Shown piece by piece: positions 47,501-57,198 of a stretch of 64,000 nt of DNA. Source of the DNA: Rubellimicrobium rubrum (GTDB taxonomy: Bacteria > Pseudomonadota > Alphaproteobacteria > Rhodobacterales > Rhodobacteraceae). The stretch covers positions 124,001 to 188,000 of the forward strand of contig NZ_VDFU01000002.1 of NCBI RefSeq assembly GCF_006152115.1. The letters are read 5' to 3'. The position numbers were made by a program, and so were the translations under genes. The notes beneath the pieces are model-generated. The model ran no database searches and was not told the DNA's origin. It was given only the letters and a program-made list of their open reading frames with translations. Position 1 is the stretch's first letter; each line of letters starts with the position of its first letter.

Positions 47501-49361
47501 GCCCGGCGCGCGGGCCGTGATCGACGCGAGCGTGGCCCCTCCCGATCAGGACTATGAGATCACCGGGACGGCGAACGTCTCGGTCGCGGATCTCGGGCCG
47601 TGGTCGCGGCTGGCGGGGCAGCCCCTGGGCGGGGGCCTTGATGCCCGGGTGGAGGGGAGCGCCCTGCCCTCCCTTGCGGAGTTCGACCTGACGGTGGATG
47701 CGACGACGCGGGACCTCGATGTGGGCGTGCCGGCGGTGGCGCAGCTTCTGGCGGGGACGGGCACGGTCGCGGGCCGGGCGGTGCGGGGCGCGGACGGCGC
47801 GATCCTCGTGGAACGGCTGGCGGCCGATTTCCCCAACATCGACGTCACCGGACAGGGCACGACCGAGGGGGGCGAAGCGCGCGTGACCTTTAACGCGCGG
47901 CTGGCCGACCTGGGGCTGTTCGTGCCGGAGTTTCCGGGGCCGGTCGCCGCGACGGGGACCGCCACGCTCGGGGCCGGGGGCACGACGGTGGACGCGGACG
48001 TGACCGGGCCGGGCGGGATCACCGCTGCCGTCGCGGGCACGGTGGGCGGGGAGGCGACGGACCTGCGGGCCACGGGTACCGCGCCCCTGGAGATCGCGAA
48101 CGCCTTTCTCGACCCGCGCCGCTTGGAGGGACCGGCGAGCTTTGACCTCCGGCTCGCGGGGGCGCCGTCGCTGGACGCGCTGTCGGGGACCGTTTCGGTC
48201 CAAGGCGCGCAACTGGCGGACCCCGGACTGGGCGAGGCGCTGCGCAACATCACCGGGACGGCCACCATCGCGGGTGGGACGGCGACGCTGGCGCTGGCGG
48301 GCGACCTCGCCACCGGCGGACGGCTGGACGTGGCGGGTCCGGTCGGGCTCCAGCCGCCCTTCGAGGCCAATCTGGCGATCAACGGTACCGGCCTCGTGAT
48401 CCGCGACCCGTCGCTTTACGAGGCGCGGGGGAACGGACGGCTGACGGTGACCGGCCCTCTGGCCGGGGGCGCGCTGATCGCAGGGGCTGTCGGGCTTGAG
48501 ACGGTGGAGCTGCGGGTGCCCGCCACGGGCGTGGGCGCGCTGGGCGAGCCGCTGCCCGTGTTCCACATCGAGCCGTCGGTCCCCGTCCAGCGGACGCTGG
48601 CGCGCGCCGAGCTGGCGGTGGATGGCGCGGCGCAGGCGGCGGCGGACGACGCGGAGGGCGGGGGCGTGTCCTTCGGCCTCGATATCCTCCTGGATGCGCC
48701 GGCGCGGGTCTTCGTGCGCGGCCGGGGCCTTGATGCGGAGTTGGGGGGGCAGTTGCGGCTGACCGGGACCACGCGGCAGGTGATCCCCATCGGGCAGTTC
48801 TCGCTGCTGCGCGGGCGGCTGTCGATCCTGGGGCAGCGCTTCGATCTGACCGAAGGGTCGGCCACGATCCAGGGGGACTTCAACCCCTTCCTGCGGCTCG
48901 TGGCGGAAACCACCGCGCGCACCGGGACGCTCATCTCCATCACGCTCGAAGGACCGCTGGCCTCGCCGGAGGTGACGTTCTCCTCCTCGCCCGAGCTGCC
49001 GCAGGACGAGATCCTGGCGCAGCTCCTGTTCGGGGTGGACATCGCCTCGATCACGCCGTTCCAGGCGGTGCAGTTGGCCGCGGCGGTGTCCGAGCTGGCG
49101 GGCGGCGGAGGCGGCCTTGTCCAGGACCTGCGGGCGGGGGCTGGTCTCGCGGACCTTGACGTCACCACGACCGAGAGCGGCGGCTTCGGCCTGCGCCTGG
49201 GCCGCTACCTGAGCGAGAACGTCTACACGGACGTCACCGTCTCGCAGGACCAGACCGAGGCCACGATCAACCTCGACCTCACGCCAGACCTGACGGTGCG
49301 CGCGGGGGTGGGGACGACGGGGGAAACCTCTGTGGGGATCTACTTCGAGCGGGATTATTGA
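44508..49361 (+). CDS. tamB: Translocation and assembly module protein TamB
   Basis: A 1617-residue TamB/AsmA-like protein that spans the periplasm as a long beta-rich groove. It has one N-terminal membrane anchor (about residues 6-28) and a C-terminal DUF490/TamB domain (about 1260-1617, including GRLSILGQRFDLTEGSATIQ and ending in YFERDY). The start is TTG at 44508, coupled to tamA by TTGA. The middle third holds four strongly similar repeats (see separate entry). The partner TamA is directly upstream, as in most proteobacteria. Confidence 0.93.
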   Translation: MNRLSILALCALPLSAIALSAVVLPALAQTEAETERDRGFLTRLIEDNLSSTARQVVVEGFEGALSSRATVASITIADQEGVWLRATDLVLDWNRSALLGGRIEIEELTAGSIEILRPPVPDPQAPTPEATPFALPELPVSVRIGQLRTDRIVLGEPLLGEELVLTLDGSVNLAGGEGAAQIAARIIEGSAGQLSLDASYSNETRVLAVNLGLEEEAEGLVARTLGLPGLPSVALNVEGTAPIDDYAAQIRLATDGEPRIAGDFALKTTATENGEVTSRAFGLDVRGDVTPLLAPEAGAFFGPDVVLRTKGIRRQDGSLVLTSLGIQAEALRLNGRAQITPQGWPARIDLEGTVGNEAGTPVPLPGAGGVTVTGVTLDVGYDQAQGDAWTGTFAIENLEREGLALAGLTLEGGGTIRPATEETPGAFTAGLDYAATGLAFADAAVSEALGADLSGRIDLDRPADGGPLRIAGLTLTGPGVDAELTGTVATSPALLADTVLDLRAGDLGRFAELSGLDLGGSADVTVVSQVRPLDGIFDATIDGTTQDLALGIEVLDPLLAGTGTVAVDAARDEAGLRVSELTIDTDALDVTGTADITSGASAARFDLALADLGLSFPGLTGPGTVRGTFDRQANGAAVIDAQAALPGATVALDATQGAQTLGEDGEPVPGPYTFTAQAEVEELEPYRAVLETFAPDLGIAPSGAASLDLSGTAAADASTFDVTVGARTRDLGFGIEALDAALAGEGSLAGRAVRTGPESFRVEGLTVDTDQIDGTVTAAIDNGVGTAELDLGLADVGEVLGGLSGPGRVAGNAARAEDGTLDLDLTATLPTGTARIDGTVAAPEDGYAFTGDVAADFSDIAPLGPLVGRDLGGAVQATASGTARPDGSVLDLTFDATTRDLRVGLPQIDPLLAGPGTHSGRVVRSPEAGLTLDVAVATPQLDGTVEGGFTEGAGDGRFDLTVADVGVVAPGLSGPARAVGTAAQGADGTIAIDAEATAPGARAVIDASVAPPDQDYEITGTANVSVADLGPWSRLAGQPLGGGLDARVEGSALPSLAEFDLTVDATTRDLDVGVPAVAQLLAGTGTVAGRAVRGADGAILVERLAADFPNIDVTGQGTTEGGEARVTFNARLADLGLFVPEFPGPVAATGTATLGAGGTTVDADVTGPGGITAAVAGTVGGEATDLRATGTAPLEIANAFLDPRRLEGPASFDLRLAGAPSLDALSGTVSVQGAQLADPGLGEALRNITGTATIAGGTATLALAGDLATGGRLDVAGPVGLQPPFEANLAINGTGLVIRDPSLYEARGNGRLTVTGPLAGGALIAGAVGLETVELRVPATGVGALGEPLPVFHIEPSVPVQRTLARAELAVDGAAQAAADDAEGGGVSFGLDILLDAPARVFVRGRGLDAELGGQLRLTGTTRQVIPIGQFSLLRGRLSILGQRFDLTEGSATIQGDFNPFLRLVAETTARTGTLISITLEGPLASPEVTFSSSPELPQDEILAQLLFGVDIASITPFQAVQLAAAVSELAGGGGGLVQDLRAGAGLADLDVTTTESGGFGLRLGRYLSENVYTDVTVSQDQTEATINLDLTPDLTVRAGVGTTGETSVGIYFERDY
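46131..48200 (+). repeat. Four tandem ~170-183-residue repeats within TamB
   Basis: A recurring core reads T-R-D-L-x-x-G-hydrophobic-x-x-hydrophobic-DPLLAG-x-G-T-V. Copies begin at bases 46131, 46680, 47190 and 47697 (residues 542, 725, 895, 1064). Each continues with a diverged copy of a DGTV...RFDL..ADVG...GLSGP segment. The spacing of 183, 170 and 169 residues shows a duplicated module. The last boundary is approximate. Confidence 0.85.
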
Positions 49362-49362
49362 G

Positions 49363-49896
49363 GTGAGCAGGGACAGCCGGCTCCTGTCCCTGCTGCTTCG
49401 CCACCGGCCGGACAAGGCGGGGCTTGTGCTTGGTCCGGGCGGCTGGGTCGGGGTGGACGACCTTTTGGCCGGGATGGCGCGTCTGGGGCGCCCGCTCGAC
49501 CGGGCAGCGCTGGAACGGATCGTGGCCCAGGACGAGAAAGGCCGCTTCACCCTGTCGCCCGACGGGAGCCGCATCAGGGCGGCGCAGGGACACTCGGCGG
49601 AGGTGGATCTTGGACTTCCGCCTGCCGAACCGCCCGCGATCCTGTTTCACGGGACCGCTGAGACGAGTCTGCCCGCGATCCTGTCTGAAGGCCTAATCCC
49701 CGGGCGGCGGCGTCACGTTCACCTGTCGCCGGACATCCCGACCGCTGCGAAGGTCGGACAACGCCATGGCCGCCCCGTGGTGCTTCGCGTGGGAGCCGGA
49801 GCCATGCACCAGGACGGCCTGCCCTTCTGGCAGGCCGACAATGGCGTCTGGCTCACCGAGCGGGTGCCGCCCCGCTATCTGGAACGGCTGCCCTGA
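49363..49896 (+). CDS. kptA: KptA-family RNA 2'-phosphotransferase
   Basis: A 177-residue enzyme of the Tpt1/KptA family, which transfers a 2'-phosphate from RNA to NAD+, releasing nicotinamide and ADP-ribose cyclic phosphate. The catalytic Arg13-His14 (LLLRHRPDKAGL) are seen, as are ILFHGTAETSLPAIL and HVHLSPDIPTAAKVGQRHG. In fungi it finishes tRNA splicing; in bacteria, which lack that splicing, the role is unclear. The start is GTG at 49363, just 2 bases after the tamB stop, with GAGG overlapping it. It converges with oppF (4 bp gap). Confidence 0.9.
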   Translation: MSRDSRLLSLLLRHRPDKAGLVLGPGGWVGVDDLLAGMARLGRPLDRAALERIVAQDEKGRFTLSPDGSRIRAAQGHSAEVDLGLPPAEPPAILFHGTAETSLPAILSEGLIPGRRRHVHLSPDIPTAAKVGQRHGRPVVLRVGAGAMHQDGLPFWQADNGVWLTERVPPRYLERLP

Positions 49897-49900
49897 TCCC

Positions 49901-50907
49901 CTACTCCGCCGCCTGCACCATGGGGGTGGGTTCGTCCCAGTAGTGGCAGGTGGCGCGCTGGCCGGGGCCGACCTCGTAGGGCGGGGGCGGCTCGGCGGCG
50001 CAGCGGGGCTTGGCCTTGGGGCAGCGGGTGCGGAACACGCAGCCCGAGGGGGGCGACAGCGGCGAGGGAAGGTCGCCTTCCAGCACGGGCCGGGGGCGGG
50101 CCTTTTCCAGCGCGGGGTCGGGAATGGGGACTGAGGAGATCAGGAACTGCGTGTAGGGGTGGCGGGGCCGCTCCACGATCGCGCGGGCGGGCGCGGTCTC
50201 CATCAGGCGGCCCAGATACATGACCATCACGCGGTCCGAGATATGCCGCACCACCGACAGGTCGTGCGCGATGAAGATCATCGCGATGCCGAGGTCGCGC
50301 CGAAGCTCGCGCAGGAGATTCACCACCTGCGCCTGCACGGACACGTCGAGCGCCGACACCGGCTCGTCGCAGATGAGGAGCTTGGGGTTCAGGATCAGCG
50401 CGCGGGCGATGCCGATGCGCTGGCACTGCCCGCCCGAGAACTCGTGCGGGTAGCGGTTCACGAGGTTCGGCAGCAGGCCCACCCGCTCCATCAGCGCCTG
50501 CACGCGCTGGCGGACCTCGGCGCGCGGGGTCTTGGGAAAGTGGGTGGTCAGCGGCTCGGCGATGATGTCGCCCACGGTCATGCGGGGGTTCAGCGCGGCA
50601 AGCGGGTCCTGGAAGATCATCTGGATGTCGCGCCGCCGCGACCGGCGGGCGTCCGCACCAAGGGCCGAGAGGTCCTGCCCCTCGAACAGGATGCCGCCGG
50701 TGGACGGGACTGTGCCGATGATGGCGCGGGCCAGCGTGGACTTGCCCGAGCCGCTTTCGCCCACCACGCCCAGAACCTCTCCGGGCTGGAGGTCGAAGGA
50801 GATGCCGCCCACGGCCTGGAGCTTGCGCGCCGGCGTCCAGGGCCAGCCGCCCCGGACGGGAACGTCGAAGGTCACGCGGAGGTCATCGACCTGGAGGATG
50901 GGTGCGG

Positions 50908-50911
<4 letters not shown>
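49901..50911 (-). CDS. oppF: Oligopeptide ABC transporter ATP-binding protein OppF-like
   Basis: A 336-residue ATPase with Walker A GESGSGKST (about 50-58), the signature LSGGQ-equivalent FSGGQCQRIGIARA and Walker B LLICDEPVSALD. The C-terminal oligopeptide-type extension has clustered cysteines (GCVFRTRCPKAKPRC) as in Opp/Dpp ATPases. It starts inside the oppD stop (ATGA) and ends the oppABCDF-like operon. Confidence 0.92.
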
Positions 50912-51900
<989 letters not shown>

Positions 51901-51901
51901 G

Positions 51902-52822
51902 TCAGCGGTCCTTGGGATCGATGGCGTCGCGCAGCCCGTCGCCCACGAAGAAGAAGGCGAACAGCATCACAACGAAGAAGAAGAGCGGGAAGCCGAGCTG
52001 CCACGGCACGCCGTTGCCGAGCTGCGAGGCCCCGCGCGAGATCAGCGCGCCCAGCGAGGTGTTGGGCTCCTGAACGCCCAGGCCGAGGAAGCTGATGAAG
52101 GATTCGTAGATGATCATCTCGGGGATCAGCAGCGTCGCATAGACGATCACCACGCCCAGGAGGTTGGGGACGATGTGGCGCAGGATGATCGTCAGGGGGC
52201 GCACGCCGGTGGCGACGGCGGCCTCCACGAATTCCTTGTTCTTGATGGACAGCGTCTGGCCCCGCGCGATCCGCGCCATGCTGAGCCAGGAGATCAGGCC
52301 GATGCCGATGAACAGCATGAGGAGCGACCGGCCGAACATCACAAGGAGGAGGATCAGCACGAACATGAAGGGGATGGACATCAGGACGTCCACGATCCGC
52401 ATCATGGCGTTGTCGGTGCGCCCCCCGACATAGCCCGATGTCGCGCCATAAAGCGTGCCCACCACGACCGCGACGAGCGACCCCACGAGGCCGATGAGCA
52501 GCGACAGCCGCGTCCCCTGCACCGTCCGGGCGTAGAGGTCGCGCCCTTCCTGGTCGGTGCCGAAGTAATGGCCCGTCTCGAAGGACGGAACGCCCTGGGT
52601 CGCGTTGACGCCGATCAGGGTGAAATCCACCGTTTCCCCGTCGAAGGGGCTGAGGAACTGGCCGAAGAAGGCGAACAGCGCGATCAGCACCAGGGCGATC
52701 AGCGACACCGTCGCGGCCTTGTTGCGGAAGAAGCGCCGCCGCGCGTCGGTCCAGAGCGAGCGGCCCTTGTCGGGCCGGGCCGGGGCCTGGAGGGCGTCGG
52801 CGGTGGGGTCGTGGAACGCCAT
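51902..52822 (-). CDS. oppC: Oligopeptide ABC transporter permease OppC-like
   Basis: A 306-residue permease. The N-terminal cytoplasmic tail is followed by a first helix (about 35-57) and a periplasmic loop with HYFGTDQEGRDLYARTVQGT, the OppC/DppC signature. The EAA loop is [28 protein letters not shown] precedes the ATG at 52822; the frame is open upstream into oppB but that start is not used. Confidence 0.92.
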   Translation of the reverse strand: MAFHDPTADALQAPARPDKGRSLWTDARRRFFRNKAATVSLIALVLIALFAFFGQFLSPFDGETVDFTLIGVNATQGVPSFETGHYFGTDQEGRDLYARTVQGTRLSLLIGLVGSLVAVVVGTLYGATSGYVGGRTDNAMMRIVDVLMSIPFMFVLILLLVMFGRSLLMLFIGIGLISWLSMARIARGQTLSIKNKEFVEAAVATGVRPLTIILRHIVPNLLGVVIVYATLLIPEMIIYESFISFLGLGVQEPNTSLGALISRGASQLGNGVPWQLGFPLFFFVVMLFAFFFVGDGLRDAIDPKDR

Positions 52823-52833
52823 GGGAGCCCTCC

Positions 52834-53757
52834 TCAGTAGCGGATCTTCGGGTCGATCCAGGCGTAAAGGATATCGACCACGAGGTTGAACAGGATGGTC
52901 AGCACGCCCACCAGGATCGTCACGCCCATGATCACCGAATAATCCCGGTTCAGCGCGGAGTTGACGAAGTACTGGCCGATGCCGCCGGTGGAGAAGAACA
53001 CGTCGATCACCACGGAGCCGGTGATCATCGCCACGAAGGCCGGCCCGAGATAGCTCAGCACCGGGAGCATCGCGGGCTTGAGGGCGTGGCGCAGGATGAT
53101 CCGGCGCATGGGCAGGCCCTTGGCGCGGGCGGTGCGGATGAAGTTGGAGTTCATCACCTCGAGCATGGAGGACCGGGTGATCCGCGCGATGGCGGCCAGG
53201 TAGGTGGTGGCCAGCGCGATCACCGGCAGGATGATGTACTGCCACTGCCCGCCGTTCCAGCCACCGCCGGGCAGCCACCCGAGCCAGAGCGTGAAGACCA
53301 GCACCAGGATCGGGGCCAGCACGAAGTTCGGCAGCACCGAGGCGCCGATGGCCGAGCCGGTGGCGAGGTAGTCCACCCAGGTGTTGTGCCGGATCGCCGC
53401 CAGCACGCCCAGGGCCACGCCCAGCACCACCGCGATCAGGAAGGCCCAGAACCCGTAGGTGAGCGTCACCGGAAAGCCCTGCGCGATCAGCTCCGTGACG
53501 CTGTAGTCACGCAGCCTGAACGACGGCCCGAAGTCGAAGTGAAGAACGATGTTCTTCACGTAGGTGAAGATCTGGACCAGGTAGGGCTGGTCGAGCCCGT
53601 AGCGCGCCTCGATGTTGGCCATGACCTCGGGCGGGAGGGGCCGTTCGCTGTTGAAGGGGCCTCCGGGCGCTGCGAACATCATGACGAAGGAGATGACGAT
53701 CAGGATCAGGATCGTCGGAATGGCCACCAGCAGGCGGCGAAGGATGAAGCTGAGCAT
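52834..53757 (-). CDS. oppB: Oligopeptide ABC transporter permease OppB-like
   Basis: A 307-residue permease. It starts MLSFILRRLLVAIPTILILI, the classic OppB/DppB N-terminus. The EAA region is FIRTARAKGLPMRRIILRHA and it ends in IDPKIRY. Six helices are predicted. It follows oppA after 96 bp that hold a strong hairpin (see separate entry). Confidence 0.92.
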   Translation of the reverse strand: MLSFILRRLLVAIPTILILIVISFVMMFAAPGGPFNSERPLPPEVMANIEARYGLDQPYLVQIFTYVKNIVLHFDFGPSFRLRDYSVTELIAQGFPVTLTYGFWAFLIAVVLGVALGVLAAIRHNTWVDYLATGSAIGASVLPNFVLAPILVLVFTLWLGWLPGGGWNGGQWQYIILPVIALATTYLAAIARITRSSMLEVMNSNFIRTARAKGLPMRRIILRHALKPAMLPVLSYLGPAFVAMITGSVVIDVFFSTGGIGQYFVNSALNRDYSVIMGVTILVGVLTILFNLVVDILYAWIDPKIRY

Positions 53758-53804
53758 GGGAGGAGTCCTCGGCACCCGGGGCGCAACGTGCGGGAAACGC
53801 CGCT

Positions 53805-53834
53805 GGGTCCGCCGCCCTAAAGGACGACGGACCC
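53805..53834 (-). promoter_or_regulatory. Intercistronic hairpin between oppA and oppB
   Basis: On the transcribed strand GGGTCCGTCG pairs with CGGCGGACCC (10 bp with one G-U) around a 10-base loop. It sits 19 bases after the oppA stop. Hairpins at this place in binding-protein operons usually protect or limit the transcript so that the binding protein is made in excess. No T-run follows. Confidence 0.6.
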
Positions 53835-53853
53835 TTGGGCCATCAGGCGGCGA

Positions 53854-55482
53854 TCACTCCTGCGCGACCCGGTACAGGTCCTTGGCGTACCAGTTCTCCT
53901 GGGCGTTCTCGTAGGGGTAGCCCTTGATCGTCTCGTCGAGGAGGAAATCCTCGGCGTAGAAGTAGATGGGCAGGATCGGCAGGTCGCGCGCCAGCATCTC
54001 CTCGGCTTGCTGGTAGATCGGCTGCGGGTCCTCGGCGGTGCGCGACTGCTCCATGAGCGCGTCGTATTCGGGGTTCTCGTAGCGCGGGTCGTTGGATTCG
54101 TTGTCGCTGGTCAGGAGGTCGAGGAAGGACGACGCCTCGTTGTAGTCGGCGCACCAGGCGGCGCGGGCGATCTCGAAGTTGCCGTCACGCCGGGTGTCGA
54201 GGAAGGTCTGCCATTCCTGGTTGGCGAGGGTCGTCTCGATCCCCAGGGTCTGCTTCCACATCTGGCCGATGGCCACGGCAAGCTGCTGGTGCGCCTGGTC
54301 GGTGTTGAAGATGATCTCGAAGGTCAGCGGCTCGCCGCCCTCGCCGTAGCCCGCCTCGGCCAGGAGTTCCTGCGCGCGGGTGTTGCGCTCTTCCTGGGTC
54401 ATGGTGGCGATGGGAAGCTCGGGCACCTCGAAGCCGGCGGTCGCCCAATGGGTCAGCGTGTAGGCCGGACGCTGGCCCGCGCCCAGGATGCTGTTGACGA
54501 TCACGTCGCGGTCGATGGCGAGGTTCAGCGCCTCGCGCACGCGCACGTCGAGAAGCGCCGGGTTCGCGTCCTCGCGCACGTTCACGGCATAATAGTAGGA
54601 GCAGAGGTTGGGGATCGTGTGGACCTGCTCGGGGTATTCCTCGCTCAGGCGCGGGAACTGCCCGATCGGCACGTCGGTCTGGTCGAGCTCGTCCGCCTCC
54701 CAGCGGGTCAGGGCTTGGCTTTCGTCATTGATGACGAGCGCGGTTACCGTTTCGATGACCGTGTTGGCGTTGTCCCAGTAGTTCGGGTTGCGGGTCATCA
54801 CGATCCGCTCCTGCGGAACCCGCTCGCTCAGGACATAGGCGCCGTTGCTGACCATGTTGCCGGGCTGGGTCCAGGCGTCGCCCAGCTCCTCCACGATGCG
54901 CTGGGGCACCGGGAAGGTGGTGGTATGCGTGACCATCTGCGGGAAGTAGGGGATGGGCGCGGACAGCGTGACCTCGAGCGTGTGGTCGTCCACGGCGCGC
55001 ACGCCGAGCTGGTCGGGCGGGACCTCGCCGGACACGACCTGCGAGGCGTTCGCGACCTTCATCAGGTCGATGTACCAGCTGTAGGGCGAGGCGGTGGCGG
55101 GATCGGCCGCGCGGCGCCACGCAAAGACGAAGTCGTTCGCGGTGAGCGGATCGCCGTTCGACCACTTCGCCTCGGGACGCAGGGTGAAGGTGTAGGTCAG
55201 GCCGTCCTCGCTGACCGTGTAGTCGGCCGCCGCGCCGGGGATCACGTTGCCCTGGGGGTCCTGGCTCATCAGCCCTTCGAAGAGCTGGCGGGCGATGTGC
55301 GACCCTTCCACATCCTCGATCAGGCCGGGGTCGATGGACGGGAATTCGTCCAGCACCCGGTAGGTGAAGGTCTGGTTGTCGGCCAGCGTCTCGCCGGGCT
55401 GGGGGGTGGCGGCCTGAGCGATGCTCCCTGCGGCCAGCATGGCCAGAAGCGAGGCCGCTCCGAGGGTGGTTCGGACGGTCAT
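53854..55482 (-). CDS. oppA: Periplasmic oligopeptide-binding protein OppA-like
   Basis: A 542-residue solute-binding protein of SBP family 5. Signal peptide MTVRTTLGAASLLAMLAAGS with cleavage after AQA. The mature protein shows FPSIDPGLIEDVEGSHIARQ, TFTLRPEAKWSNGDPLTANDF and NPNYWDNANTVI, the usual anchors of OppA; its length equals that of enteric OppA (543). GGGAGA lies 6-8 bases before the ATG. It is the first gene of the operon; 227 bp to the divergent hemerythrin gene should hold the promoter. Confidence 0.92.
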   Translation of the reverse strand: MTVRTTLGAASLLAMLAAGSIAQAATPQPGETLADNQTFTYRVLDEFPSIDPGLIEDVEGSHIARQLFEGLMSQDPQGNVIPGAAADYTVSEDGLTYTFTLRPEAKWSNGDPLTANDFVFAWRRAADPATASPYSWYIDLMKVANASQVVSGEVPPDQLGVRAVDDHTLEVTLSAPIPYFPQMVTHTTTFPVPQRIVEELGDAWTQPGNMVSNGAYVLSERVPQERIVMTRNPNYWDNANTVIETVTALVINDESQALTRWEADELDQTDVPIGQFPRLSEEYPEQVHTIPNLCSYYYAVNVREDANPALLDVRVREALNLAIDRDVIVNSILGAGQRPAYTLTHWATAGFEVPELPIATMTQEERNTRAQELLAEAGYGEGGEPLTFEIIFNTDQAHQQLAVAIGQMWKQTLGIETTLANQEWQTFLDTRRDGNFEIARAAWCADYNEASSFLDLLTSDNESNDPRYENPEYDALMEQSRTAEDPQPIYQQAEEMLARDLPILPIYFYAEDFLLDETIKGYPYENAQENWYAKDLYRVAQE

Positions 55483-55709
55483 GTGGATTCTCCCTGGTAC
55501 CGTGGCGAGGGCCTTTGGCCTCTCGCGGGTTTGAACCTGTTTGCGCCCGATCCTCCCGGACCGGGGCAGAACTGCCGAAAGCTTTGGAGTCTTGGCGGAC
55601 GGTGGCAAGAGAAAACCCCGCCAACCCCGGTTATGACCCTACGACACGAAATCCGCGCAGGTTCCCGGTCCCGCTGGTCCCCGCGCCGCGACCGCCCTAG
55701 AACGCCGGC

Positions 55710-56276
55710 ATGGATCATCCGCTCGAAACCCGCACCGGCCTGCCCGACGCGCTTCGCGTCCTCCTGGAGGACTTTCCCCGCGACCGCTGGGAGCGTGATC
55801 CCAACTTTGCCGGGCTGGTGGAGATGTGGCTGGGCCGGCACCTGCTGTTCCGGCGCCTGATGGACACCATGCGGACCGACACGGAGGCGCTGCTGGACGG
55901 CCGCATGGACCCGCGCGCCTGGGGCGGGCGGGCGTCCCGGCTGGGCAGCCATTTCGTGGGCGACCTTCATGGCCACCACACGATCGAGGACCAGCATTAC
56001 TTTCCCCTGCTGGTGACGCGCGACGCCCGGCTGGAGCGAGGGTTCGGCATCCTCGACCGCGACCACCATGCGCTGGACGGTCATCTGGAGGCCTTCGTGG
56101 CCGAGGCGAACGCGGCCTTGCAGGCGCTGGACGGCCCCGACCACCGGACCGAGGCGGGGCGGTTCCGCTCGGGGCTGATCCGGCTCGGGCGCTTTCTCGA
56201 CCGGCATCTGACCGACGAAGAGGAGCTGATCGTGCCGGTGATCCTGCGGGACGGCCCCGACGCCGTTGGTGGCTGA
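55710..56276 (+). CDS. Hemerythrin-domain protein
   Basis: A 188-residue four-helix protein with hemerythrin-type ligands: His44, His81, HHTIEDQH (89-96, including Glu93) and DRDHHALDGH (116-125), and a last pair in DRHLTDEEELIVPV. Such proteins bind a di-iron centre and sense or carry O2 or protect against oxidative and nitrosative stress; DNA-repair-like (YtfE) roles also occur. No partner domain is fused. The LysR gene follows 31 bp later. Confidence 0.8.
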   Translation: MDHPLETRTGLPDALRVLLEDFPRDRWERDPNFAGLVEMWLGRHLLFRRLMDTMRTDTEALLDGRMDPRAWGGRASRLGSHFVGDLHGHHTIEDQHYFPLLVTRDARLERGFGILDRDHHALDGHLEAFVAEANAALQALDGPDHRTEAGRFRSGLIRLGRFLDRHLTDEEELIVPVILRDGPDAVGG

Positions 56277-56307
56277 CGCGGCGCCTGTGGCGCGCTAGGC
56301 TGCGCGG

Positions 56308-57186
56308 ATGATCGATAAGCTCGAGATGTTCATCGCGCTCGCGCAGGCCCGGCACTTTGGCCGCGCCGCCGAAGCCGTGGGGGTGGCGCAGCCCACGCTG
56401 TCGGCCGCGATCCGGCAGCTCGAGGAGCAGCTCGGCGCGGTGCTGGTGCTGCGCGGCTCGCGCTTTGCCGGGCTCACGCCCGAGGGGGAGCGGGTGCTGG
56501 GCTGGGCACGCCGCATCGTGTCCGACGCCCGCGCGATGCGCGAGGAGGTGCGGGTGGGCCGCGCGGGCCTGTCGGGGACGATGCGCCTGGGGGTGATCCC
56601 GACCGCGCTGGCCGCCGCCTCGCGGCTGACCGCCGCCTTTGCCGCGACCCATCCCGAGGTGCAGATCACGATCCTGTCGGCCACCTCCATCGCGATCCTC
56701 GAGGATCTGGACAGCCTGCGGGTCGATGCCGGGATCAGCTACCTGGACAACGAGCCGCTGGGGACCAAGGCCACCCTGCCCCTTTACGAGGAGCGCTACG
56801 CCCTGGTGATGCGCGAGGATCACGTGCTGGCCGGGCGCGGCTCGGTCGGCTGGGGGGAGCTGGGAGAGGTGGCGCTGTGCCTGCTGACGCCGGACATGCA
56901 GAACCGGCGGATCGTGTCGGGCCTGCTGGCCGAGGCCGGGGTGTCCGTCGCGCCGCGGATCGAGACCAACTCGACCATCGTGCTGATCGGGCATGTGCTG
57001 ACCGGGGGCTGGGCCACGATCCTGCCCCTGGGGGCCGCCGAGATCTTTCTGGAGCATGGACCCCTGCGGGCCGCGCCGCTGACCGACCCCGACGCGCATC
57101 ACCGCGTGGGCCTGATCGCACCCGCCCGCGAGCCGCAGATGCCCTTGGTGGCCGCCCTGCTGGCCGAGGCGAAGCGGACCTCCTGA
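56308..57186 (+). CDS. LysR-family transcriptional regulator, probably of the fds operon
   Basis: A 292-residue LysR protein. The N-terminal winged HTH (about 1-60) contains HFGRAAEAVGVAQPTLSAAI. The effector domain starts near residue 90 (MRLGVIPTALAAAS). It is directly upstream of and on the same strand as the formate dehydrogenase genes, and an inverted repeat lies between it and fdsG. Fds operons in other proteobacteria are often preceded by such a regulator, so control of formate oxidation is likely; the inducer is not seen. Confidence 0.88.
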   Translation: MIDKLEMFIALAQARHFGRAAEAVGVAQPTLSAAIRQLEEQLGAVLVLRGSRFAGLTPEGERVLGWARRIVSDARAMREEVRVGRAGLSGTMRLGVIPTALAAASRLTAAFAATHPEVQITILSATSIAILEDLDSLRVDAGISYLDNEPLGTKATLPLYEERYALVMREDHVLAGRGSVGWGELGEVALCLLTPDMQNRRIVSGLLAEAGVSVAPRIETNSTIVLIGHVLTGGWATILPLGAAEIFLEHGPLRAAPLTDPDAHHRVGLIAPAREPQMPLVAALLAEAKRTS

Positions 57187-57198
57187 TAGGATTCAACT

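Noticed and set aside
44547-49574. Antisense open frame of about 1675 codons across tamB
   Set aside because: It exactly shadows tamB. High G+C at codon third positions keeps antisense frames open; the product is Arg/Pro/His-rich with no recognisable domain or ribosome site.
51902-53278. Longer OppC starting at 53278
   Set aside because: It would overlap most of oppB; the ATG at 52822 has a strong ribosome site and a normal N-terminus.
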